A stretch of 36,459 bases of DNA from CAYGLV01 sp964351025. Lineage in GTDB: Bacteria; Actinomycetota; Thermoleophilia; Gaiellales; Gaiellaceae. The stretch's first letter is position 1, and each line of letters opens with the position of its first letter. Positions 16,865-23,387 of this stretch are shown here, piece by piece. Location of the stretch: the NCBI GenBank assembly GCA_964351025.1, contig CAYGLV010000021.1, positions 1 through 36,459 on the forward strand, given 5' to 3'. The notes beneath the pieces are model-generated. The model was given only the letters and a program-made list of their open reading frames with translations, did not search any database and was not told the origin of the DNA. The position numbers and the translations under genes are program-made.

Positions 16865-18207
16865 GCGATCTCCTCCAGTCGTACGCGCGCAACCCGGCGG
16901 CCGCGCTCCCTCAATGCTGCATGGTCCCCCGCCGCCTGCGCGCGGATCAACCGCCGGAAGCCGAACTCGAGACCCGGGATTGCGAGCTCCTCGCCGGGAT
17001 CATCCACGACCTGGAGCGCGAGCACCGAGTTCGGGCCGCCCTTGTGCAGCTGGCCGGTCGAGTGCAGGAAGCGCGGGCCGAGGCCGACCGTGACGGCGCA
17101 CCCGGTCGCACGGGCGCGCTCGACGAGGGGCGCAAGCTCTGCCTCGCGCGCGGGGTCCACGAACGCCTGGATCGCGATGTAGTCACCGGGGCGCGCCTGC
17201 GCGAGCAGGTCGTCGGCGGAGACGCCGGGCTCGACGTCGGCCTCGGCCCCGGACTGGAGGACGTCCACCGTGCGGTCCTTCGCGGCCTGTACGTCGGGCT
17301 GGTCGAAGGGGTTGATACCGAGGACATGGCCGGCCACGGCGGTCGCGAACTCCCAGCGGTAGAACTCCGCGGCGAGATCGTACGGTCCGGTGAGGCGCGC
17401 GCTCTGCACCTGGCGATCGGGCCCTTCGCCCGGCACGCTCGGCACCGGCACGAGCCCCTTGCCCTGCTTGCCGGTGGACTCCGCGAGCAACTGCTCGGCC
17501 CAGAGGCCAAAGCCGAACGTGCTCGGGTCGATGTCCACCTTGTCGCGTCCCGCGCGCCAGCCCTCGCCGAGCGCGAGGCCGAGCTCGAGGCCGGGGCTCC
17601 CGGCTCCGCGGCACGCGTCGGCCATCTCCACGGCACCGCCGAGGAAGTCGTCCAGCCGCACGCCCAGCAGGGCCGCCGGCACGAGCCCGAACGCCGTCAG
17701 CGCCGCGAAGCGCCCGCCGACGTCCGGCTCGCCGTGGAACACCGCACGAAAGCCTCGCTCGAGCGCGATCTCCTCCAGCTCCGAGCCGGGGTCGGTGATC
17801 GCCGCGAAGAAGTGGCCCACCGGGCAGAGGTCCCAGAAGTGCTCCAGCTGGCAGCGCGTCTCCAGCGTCGTGCCCGACTTCGAGGCGACGAGGAAGAGAG
17901 TGCGCTCGGGATCGAGCGCCTCGCCGAGCCGCCGGATCGGCGCGGGGTGCGTCGTGTCGACGACGTGGAAGCGGGCCGCCCCGAACGCGCGCCGCAGCAC
18001 CTCCGGCGCGAGGCTCGAGCCGCCCATGCCGAGCAGGACGACGTCGAGCACGCCGTCAGCGTCCACGCTCGCTGCGAAGGCCTCGATCGCGCCGATTCGC
18101 CCGAGCATGCGCTCGGGTGCGTCGAGCCAGCCGAGCCAGCCCTCTTCGCCCGAAGATGTCCAGAGGGAAGCGTCCCGCGCCCACAGCCGCTCGGGAAGCG
18201 ACGGCAT
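16861..18207 (-). CDS. pgi: Glucose-6-phosphate isomerase
   Basis: A 448-residue isomerase interconverting glucose-6-phosphate and fructose-6-phosphate. SIS-type sugar-binding blocks are visible: LLGMGGSSLAPEVLRRAFG, FLVASKSGTTLETRCQ, KGLVPVPS, and GINPFDQPDVQAAK near the active-site end. The size and sequence style match the Pgi half of bacterial transaldolase-Pgi fusion proteins rather than the 550-residue E. coli enzyme. The ATG shares one base with the tal stop (TGATG), so ribosomes finishing tal can restart here. It feeds the oxidative branch encoded by the two following genes. Confidence 0.94.
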   Translation of the reverse strand: MPSLPERLWARDASLWTSSGEEGWLGWLDAPERMLGRIGAIEAFAASVDADGVLDVVLLGMGGSSLAPEVLRRAFGAARFHVVDTTHPAPIRRLGEALDPERTLFLVASKSGTTLETRCQLEHFWDLCPVGHFFAAITDPGSELEEIALERGFRAVFHGEPDVGGRFAALTAFGLVPAALLGVRLDDFLGGAVEMADACRGAGSPGLELGLALGEGWRAGRDKVDIDPSTFGFGLWAEQLLAESTGKQGKGLVPVPSVPGEGPDRQVQSARLTGPYDLAAEFYRWEFATAVAGHVLGINPFDQPDVQAAKDRTVDVLQSGAEADVEPGVSADDLLAQARPGDYIAIQAFVDPAREAELAPLVERARATGCAVTVGLGPRFLHSTGQLHKGGPNSVLALQVVDDPGEELAIPGLEFGFRRLIRAQAAGDHAALRERGRRVARVRLEEIA

Positions 18208-19304
18208 CAGGGGACCGCGAGCAGGCCGCGCCGCGCTTCGATGCCGGCCAGCAGCTCGGCGAAGGAGTCCGCGAACTTCTGCACGCCCTCGGCCTCCAGC
18301 GTCTCCACGACATCGTCGTAGTCCACGCCGGCGGCGGCGAGCGCGGCAAGCAAGGCGCGCGCCTCGTCCACTCCCCGCGTGAGCGCGTCGGCGACCTCGC
18401 CGTGGTCCTGGAAGGCGGCGATCGTCTCGAGCGGCATCGTGTTCACGGTGTGCGGGCCGATCAGCTCCTCGACGTAGATGACGTCGCGGTAGGCCGGATT
18501 CTTGGTCGAGGTCGAGGCCCAGAGACAGCGCTGAGGCCGCGCCCCCTTGCCCGCGAGATAGGCCCAGCGCTCGCCGGCGAACGCCTCGCGCCAGTGCTCG
18601 TACGCGAGCTTGGCGTTGGCGACGGCCAGGCGCCCCTGCAGTTCCGTGCTCCCCAGCTCCGCAAGCCGGCGGTCGGCTTCGGTGTCCACGCGCGAGACGA
18701 AGAAGCTCGCCACCGAGTGCACCTTCGCCGGGTCGCCGCCCGCGGCCACGAGCCGCTCGAGCCCACGCACGTAGGCCTCGGCGACGGCCGCGTACCGGTC
18801 GAGCGAGAAGATGAGCGTGACGTTGATCGAGCGGCCCCTGGCGATGCAGTCCTCGATCGCGCCCAGTCCCGGCCGCGTCGCGGGGATCTTGACGAGCACG
18901 TTGCCCCGCCCGACGAGGGTGTGCAGGCGCATCGCCTCCTCGTAGGTACGCTCGCGGTCGTAGGCGAGCGTGGGGTCCACCTCGAGCGAGACGTAGCCGT
19001 CGCCGCCGGCGGTTTCCTCCCACACGGGGAGCAGGAGGTCGCACGCGGCCTGGACGTCGCTGACGGCGAGCGCCCAGAAGAGCTCCTTCGGGTCGTCCAG
19101 GCCGGCGAGCTCGCGGAGTTGCGCGTCGTAGCGATCCCCCTCTGCGAGCGCCTTCTGGAAGATCGTGGGGTTGGAAGTGACGCCGACGACGGCGTCCTCG
19201 GCCATCAGCCGGGCCAGCTCGCCGGTCTCGAGCATCTCCCGCGAGAGCGAGTCGGCCCAGACGCCGACGCCCGTGGCCGACAGCCGGTGCAGCCGTGAGG
19301 TCAT
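18207..19304 (-). CDS. tal: Transaldolase
   Basis: A 365-residue transaldolase of the actinobacterial/cyanobacterial class, exchanging dihydroxyacetone units between sugar phosphates through a Schiff base. VVGVTSNPTIFQKAL near 39-53, SLEVDPTLAYD, the catalytic lysine in NVLVKIPATRPGL, SINVTLIFSL and CLWASTSTKNPAYRDVIYVE are all family signatures. The ATG at 19304 follows GGAGGAGCG, a strong ribosome site inside the end of rpiB, and overlaps the rpiB stop as ATGA. Its stop shares a base with the pgi start. In relatives tal and pgi can be one fused gene. Confidence 0.95.
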   Translation of the reverse strand: MTSRLHRLSATGVGVWADSLSREMLETGELARLMAEDAVVGVTSNPTIFQKALAEGDRYDAQLRELAGLDDPKELFWALAVSDVQAACDLLLPVWEETAGGDGYVSLEVDPTLAYDRERTYEEAMRLHTLVGRGNVLVKIPATRPGLGAIEDCIARGRSINVTLIFSLDRYAAVAEAYVRGLERLVAAGGDPAKVHSVASFFVSRVDTEADRRLAELGSTELQGRLAVANAKLAYEHWREAFAGERWAYLAGKGARPQRCLWASTSTKNPAYRDVIYVEELIGPHTVNTMPLETIAAFQDHGEVADALTRGVDEARALLAALAAAGVDYDDVVETLEAEGVQKFADSFAELLAGIEARRGLLAVP

Positions 19305-19747
19305 CGCTCCTCCAGCTCGGCAACCTTGGCGAGCCTGCGGAGATAGCGCTCCTCGGCAGCGAAGCGGGCGCCCAGGAAGGCGCGCACGAGCTCGCCTGCC
19401 AGCTCGCCGCCCACGATCTCCGAGCCGAGGCAGAGCACGTTCAGGTCGTCGTGCTCGACGCCCTGGTGGGCCGAGTAGGTGTCGTGGCAGATCGCCGCAC
19501 GGATGCCGCGCAGCTTGCTGGCCGCGACCGAAGCACCGACCCCCGAGCCGCAGACGAGGATGCCTCGCTCGGCTCTCCCGGCGAGGATCGCCTCTCCGAC
19601 GGCACGGGCGACGTCGGAGTAGTCCACCGGCTCGGCGGCGGTGTCCGTGCCGAGATCGAGCGCTTCGTGCCCCGCGCCGGCGACCTCGCGCAACACGCGG
19701 TCGCGCAGCGTGACGCCCCGGTGGTCGAAGCCGACGCCGACGATCAC
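19301..19747 (-). CDS. rpiB: Ribose-5-phosphate isomerase B
   Basis: A 148-residue RpiB/LacA-family isomerase of the usual length, interconverting ribose-5-phosphate and ribulose-5-phosphate. FDHRGVTLRDRV is at the N-terminus, VDYSDVARAVGEAI follows, then ILVCGSGVGASVAASKLRGI, and YSAHQGVEHDDLNVLCLG carries the histidine and acidic residues. The catalytic base position holds cysteine (VCGSG) as in E. coli RpiB, not the glutamate arrangement of mycobacterial enzymes. The GTG at 19747 overlaps the tkt stop in GTGA. Confidence 0.93.
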   Translation of the reverse strand: MIVGVGFDHRGVTLRDRVLREVAGAGHEALDLGTDTAAEPVDYSDVARAVGEAILAGRAERGILVCGSGVGASVAASKLRGIRAAICHDTYSAHQGVEHDDLNVLCLGSEIVGGELAGELVRAFLGARFAAEERYLRRLAKVAELEER

Positions 19748-21744
19748 GAGACACGCTCCAGCAGCGCCGCCGCCCGCGCCGCAACGGCTTCGACCGTGAA
19801 GCCGAACGCGGCGAGGATCTCCGGCGCCGGCGCGGAGGCGCCGAAGCGCTCGATCGAGACGCAGTCGCCCTGGTCCCCGACCCAGCGCTCCCAGCCAAGC
19901 GAGATCCCCGCCTCGACCGAGAGCCTCGCGTGCACATCCGGCGGGAGCACCTCGTCCCGGTACTCGGCACCCTGCTCGGCGAAGAGCTCCCAGCACGGGA
20001 GCGAGACGACGCGCGCGTTCGCGTCCAGCCGCTTGGCAGCCTCGAGCGCGAGCGCGACCTCGGAGCCGGTGGCGATCAGGATCACGTCCGGCTCGCCCTC
20101 GCCGCTCTGCCAGAGCGTGTAGCCGCCGCGCAGCGTGCCCTCGGCCGAAGCGACCTCGTTCCGGTCGAAGGTCGGAACCTTCTGCCGGGTCAGAGCGAGC
20201 GCGACCGGGCCACCCCGCCGCTCGAGCGCGAGCCGCCACGCCACAACCGTCTCGTTCGCGTCCGCGGGGCGCACGTACCAGAGGTTCGGGATCGCCCGCA
20301 GCGCGGCGTGGTGCTCGACCGGCTGGTGGGTCGGCCCGTCCTCGCCGAGCGCGACGGAGTCGTGGGTCCAGACCCAGAGCGTCTCGAGGCCCATCAGCGC
20401 CGAGAGGCGCACCGCCGGCCGCATGTAGTCCGAGAAGATGAGGAAGGTCGAGCCGTACGGCTTCAGCATCGCCGGCTCGAGCGCGAGCCCGTTCACGATC
20501 GCGCCCATCGCGTGCTCGCGGATGCCGAAGGCGATGTTGCGGCCGGCGTGCGTGGCCGAGAAGACACCCGCGCCCTCGAACTCGGTCTTCGTGGACTCGG
20601 CGAGGTCGGCAGCACCGCCGACCATCGTCGGCGTGAATGGCTTGAGCGCCTGCATGATCACCCCGCCCGCCTCGCGGGTAGCAAGCTCCTTGCCGGCCGG
20701 GAACGAGGGCAGCGCGTCCACCCAGCCGGCCCGCGGCCGCCGCTTCAGCGTCTCCTCCCGGTCTGCGGAGAGCTCCGGGAAGGCCTCGCTCCAGGCTGCG
20801 AGGCGCCCGGTCCACTCGGCCTGCGCGGCCGCACCCCGCTCGCGGGCTGCGCCCATGTGCGCGTAGACCTCGTCCGACACGGCGAAGGCAACGTCGGGGT
20901 CGAGCCCCATCGCCTCCTTCGCCGCGCGCACCTCGACCTCACCGAGCGGGGCGCCATGCGCCTTCGACGTGTCCACTGCGTGCGGAGCGGGGTAGGCGAT
21001 GTGGGTGCGGAGCACGATCAGGCTCGGGCGCGACTCCTCGGCAGACGCGGCCGCAAGCGCGGCGCGCAGAGCGTCGAGGTCCTCGCCGTCGTCCACGTGC
21101 TGGACGTGCCAGCCGTACGCCTCGAAGCGCGCTCCCTTGTCCTCGGTGTCGAAGGAGAGGGTCGTCGCGCCGTCGATCGTGATCCGGTTGTCGTCGTAGA
21201 CGTAGATGAGCCTGCCGAGGCCGAGGTGGCCGGCGATCGAGGCCGCCTCCTGGGAAACGCCCTCCATCAGGTCGCCGTCGGAGCAGATCGCGTAGACGCG
21301 GTGACCGACGACCTCGTGGTGCGGCCGGTTCCAGCGCTCGGCGAGGAAGCGCTCCGCGAGCGCCAGGCCGACGCCGTTGGCGAAGCCCTGGCCGAGCGGC
21401 CCCGTCGTCGTCTCCACTCCCGGCGCGTGCCCGAGCTCGGGGTGCCCGGGCGTCGCCGAGCCCCACTGGCGGAAGCGGCGCAGCTCGTCGAGCGGCAGCT
21501 CGTAGCCGGAGAGATGGAGCGCCGCGTACTGGAGCATCGAGGCGTGGCCGGCGGAGAGGATGAAGCGGTCGCGATCCGGCCAGGCCGGATCGGCGGGGTT
21601 GTGGCGCATGACGTCGTGGTAGAGGAGGTAGGCGACCGGCGCGAGCGCCATCGCCGTGCCCGGATGGCCGGCGTTCGCGGCCTGGACGGCGTCCATCGCC
21701 AGCGCACGGATCGTGTCGATCGAGAGCTTGGCGATGGCGTCCAT
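19744..21744 (-). CDS. tkt: Transketolase
   Basis: A 666-residue thiamine diphosphate enzyme of normal length, moving two-carbon ketol units between sugar phosphates. AGHPGTAMALAPVAYLLY is near the N-terminus; the ThDP/Mg site is SDGDLMEGVSQEAASIAGHL followed by YDDNRITIDG. The catalytic glutamate is in FGIREHAMGAIVNGL. It is the first gene of the seven-gene sugar operon. A -10-like TATCGT lies nine bases before the ATG at 21744 and no ribosome site is obvious, so the operon mRNA may be nearly leaderless. Confidence 0.97.
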   Translation of the reverse strand: MDAIAKLSIDTIRALAMDAVQAANAGHPGTAMALAPVAYLLYHDVMRHNPADPAWPDRDRFILSAGHASMLQYAALHLSGYELPLDELRRFRQWGSATPGHPELGHAPGVETTTGPLGQGFANGVGLALAERFLAERWNRPHHEVVGHRVYAICSDGDLMEGVSQEAASIAGHLGLGRLIYVYDDNRITIDGATTLSFDTEDKGARFEAYGWHVQHVDDGEDLDALRAALAAASAEESRPSLIVLRTHIAYPAPHAVDTSKAHGAPLGEVEVRAAKEAMGLDPDVAFAVSDEVYAHMGAARERGAAAQAEWTGRLAAWSEAFPELSADREETLKRRPRAGWVDALPSFPAGKELATREAGGVIMQALKPFTPTMVGGAADLAESTKTEFEGAGVFSATHAGRNIAFGIREHAMGAIVNGLALEPAMLKPYGSTFLIFSDYMRPAVRLSALMGLETLWVWTHDSVALGEDGPTHQPVEHHAALRAIPNLWYVRPADANETVVAWRLALERRGGPVALALTRQKVPTFDRNEVASAEGTLRGGYTLWQSGEGEPDVILIATGSEVALALEAAKRLDANARVVSLPCWELFAEQGAEYRDEVLPPDVHARLSVEAGISLGWERWVGDQGDCVSIERFGASAPAPEILAAFGFTVEAVAARAAALLERVS

Positions 21745-21753
21745 GTCGGCGGA

Positions 21754-21759
21754 ACGATA
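21754..21759 (-). promoter_or_regulatory. Candidate -10 element (TATCGT) of the pentose phosphate operon
   Basis: On the minus strand TATCGT (TANNNT) is followed by nine bases and then the tkt ATG. It is the only promoter-like element seen for the seven-gene operon. No clear -35 is present 17 bases upstream. Confidence 0.4.
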
Positions 21760-21782
21760 CTCGGATCCGAGGTGCCCCCGAC

Positions 21783-21830
21783 CGGAGAACGGGGGACACT
21801 CGCGGCCCTCGGGCGCCCGACGATGAGGGC
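21783..21830 (+). promoter_or_regulatory. Bipartite upstream element, copy A
   Basis: CGGAGAACGGGGGAC (21783-21797), then 17 bases, then GCCCGA (21815-21820), then a GAGGGC ribosome-site-like stretch directly before the ATG at 21831. The same arrangement with identical spacing precedes the other small secreted-protein gene at 26654. The 17-base separation is that of a -35/-10 promoter pair. An alternative sigma factor promoter or an activator site is possible. Confidence 0.45.
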
Positions 21831-22172
21831 ATGCGCAAGACCATCGCCCTCCTCCTCCTCGTCTTCGCCCTCACAAGCGCCGGCAAGGCCCTCACCGCCC
21901 CCGCGCCCGATCCCAGGGGCGGCGGTGCCGCGGCCGTCTCGGGCTACGCCGTGGCGGACGTCCGCTACGCGCTCAACGCGGCCGACCCGTCCCGCATCGG
22001 CGCCGTCTCGTTCACGCTCCGCCCGGCCGGCGCGAGCACCGTGCGCGTCCGGCTCGCCGCCGGGGGAGCGTGGCACGCGTGCACGGCCGTAGCGAGTCGC
22101 ACGACCTGCGAGCTGCCCGGCGGGGAGCTGCTCGCCGCCGCGGACCGGCTCGAGGTCACGGCCCTCGGCTGA
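21831..22172 (+). CDS. Small secreted protein of unknown function
   Basis: A 113-residue protein. Residues 1-22 form a signal peptide (MRKTIALLLLVFALTSAGKA). The mature part is beta-rich, with SGYAVADVRYALNAADPSRI, AVSFTLRPAGASTVRVRLA and two cysteines (WHACTAVAS and TTCELPGG) that could form a disulfide once exported. I recognise no catalytic motif. It diverges from the sugar operon across 86 bases and is preceded by GATGAGGGC as a ribosome site. It shares its upstream element with the secreted HExxH gene at 26654, which suggests common control. Confidence 0.7.
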   Translation: MRKTIALLLLVFALTSAGKALTAPAPDPRGGGAAAVSGYAVADVRYALNAADPSRIGAVSFTLRPAGASTVRVRLAAGGAWHACTAVASRTTCELPGGELLAAADRLEVTALG

Positions 22173-22261
22173 ACCGACCTCCGCCCGCGTCCGCGATCCG
22201 TCTAAAGGTGCGGCAGCAAGCCGCCGATGTCTCCGTAGAGGCAATGCCGCCTATTGTCGAA

Positions 22262-22267
22262 TACAAT
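22262..22267 (+). promoter_or_regulatory. Candidate -10 element (TACAAT) for the signalling cluster
   Basis: TACAAT is a near-ideal -10 hexamer and lies 31 bases before the GTG of the receiver gene. It leaves room for a short leader containing AGAGGTG (22281-22287). It is part of an interrupted inverted repeat, ATTGT-N5-ACAAT (22253-22267), which could be an operator. The preceding gap from 22173 holds nothing else I can recognise. Confidence 0.5.
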
Positions 22268-22298
22268 GCCCGCCTTGCACAGAGGTGATCGCCGCGCC

Positions 22299-22667
22299 GT
22301 GCCGAGAATCCTGGTCTGCGACAACGAGGACGTCCTGCGCGACCTCGTTCGTGCCTCGCTCGGGGGCAACGGCTACGACCTCGTCGAGGCCCGCGACGGC
22401 GACGAGGCGCTCGCGCTGGCCCGCGACACAAAGCCCGACCTCGTCCTGCTCGACATGATGATGCCGGGTCGCAGCGGCCTCGACGTGCTCGCCGAGCTGC
22501 GCGCCGACCCCGAGCTCGCCGAGACTCGCGTCGTCATGCTCACCGCCCGCACGCAGGCCGCCGACCGCGAGGCCGCAGCCGAGGCCGGCGCCGATCGCTT
22601 CCTGACGAAGCCGTTCAGCCCGCTCGAGCTCGCCGCGCTCGTCGAGGATATGCTCGTCGAGCCCTGA
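22299..22667 (+). CDS. Single-domain response regulator (CheY-like receiver)
   Basis: A 122-residue stand-alone receiver. The acidic pocket is in RILVCDNED, the phospho-acceptor is D52 (LVLLDMMMPG), the conserved threonine is in VVMLTAR and the lysine in FLTKPFSPLEL. There is no output domain, so it probably acts by protein contact or as a phosphate shuttle. The GTG at 22299 is chosen because AGAGGTG lies 11 bases upstream and the receiver fold begins immediately. A TTG at 22254 and an ATG at 22266 would add a non-homologous tail. Its stop overlaps the next gene. Confidence 0.85.
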   Translation: MPRILVCDNEDVLRDLVRASLGGNGYDLVEARDGDEALALARDTKPDLVLLDMMMPGRSGLDVLAELRADPELAETRVVMLTARTQAADREAAAEAGADRFLTKPFSPLELAALVEDMLVEP

Positions 22668-23383
22668 TTGACACAGCCGCCACAATCTTCCCGCGCGCGC
22701 TCTCCGACGCCGCAGGCATCGACCTGCGGGCCTACCGCCGAGAGCACGTCGAGGAGCGCGTGCGCAGGGCGCTCGAGCGGGAACGCGCGACGAGCGTAAA
22801 CGAGCTCGTGCGCCGCCTAGGCGCCGACCCCGAGGCGCAGCGGCGCTTCCGCACGTCGGTCGCCGTCTCCGTCTCGGGCCTCTTCCGCGACCCGGCGCAG
22901 TTCGAGCTGCTCGAGCAGACGCTACTGCCGCCGCTGCTGGCTGGCGGCCGCAGGATCACCGTCTGGTCAGCCGGCTGCGCGGACGGGACGGAGCTGTACA
23001 GCCTCGCGATCGTCCTGCAGCGGCTGGGCGCGCTCGAGCGCGCCCACCTGCTCGGCTCCGACCTGCTCGAGGAGAACCTCGCCGCGGCCCGGCGGGGCAC
23101 GTTCGACGGCGTCGCGATCGCGCCGGAGCTGCGCGCCCGCTGCCGCTGGGAGCAGCGCGACCTCACCCGCGACGGCGCCCCGCCCGGTGCCTGGCGGCTC
23201 GTCCTCTGCCGCAACCTCGCCATCTACCTCGCCCCGGCGGCGCGGCACGCACTCCACGAGACGCTCGCCGGTGCGCTCGCCCCGGGCGGCGTGCTCCTGC
23301 TCGGGCGCAGCGAGCGGCTGACGCGCCCGGACGCGCTCGGCCTCGAGCCGGTCGGACGTCACGCCTACCGGAAGGTTGGATGA
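22664..23383 (+). CDS. CheR-like SAM-dependent methyltransferase
   Basis: A protein of about 239 residues resembling chemotaxis methyltransferase CheR. The N-terminal helical part has GIDLRAYRREHVEERVRRAL and VSVSGLFRDPAQF (usual TxFFRDP). The SAM-binding part has ITVWSAGCADGTELYSLAI (usual AGCSxGEEPYSLA), LLGSDLLEENL, VLCRNLAIYL (usual CRNVLIYF) and GGVLLLGRSERL. It is shorter than E. coli CheR because the receptor-tethering beta subdomain is absent. The start is odd: the first ATG/GTG/TTG in frame is GTG 22760, which would delete recognisable CheR sequence. A CTG at 22664 overlapping the receiver stop (CTGA) or an ATT at 22667 is more likely. No CheB or chemoreceptor is nearby. Confidence 0.75.
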   Translation: MIDTAATIFPRALSDAAGIDLRAYRREHVEERVRRALERERATSVNELVRRLGADPEAQRRFRTSVAVSVSGLFRDPAQFELLEQTLLPPLLAGGRRITVWSAGCADGTELYSLAIVLQRLGALERAHLLGSDLLEENLAAARRGTFDGVAIAPELRARCRWEQRDLTRDGAPPGAWRLVLCRNLAIYLAPAARHALHETLAGALAPGGVLLLGRSERLTRPDALGLEPVGRHAYRKVG

Positions 23384-23387
23384 CGCC

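Noticed and set aside
22254..22298. Upstream TTG/ATG starts for the stand-alone receiver
   Set aside because: They would add a tail with no receiver homology, and one overlaps the -10 hexamer. GTG 22299 has a ribosome site.
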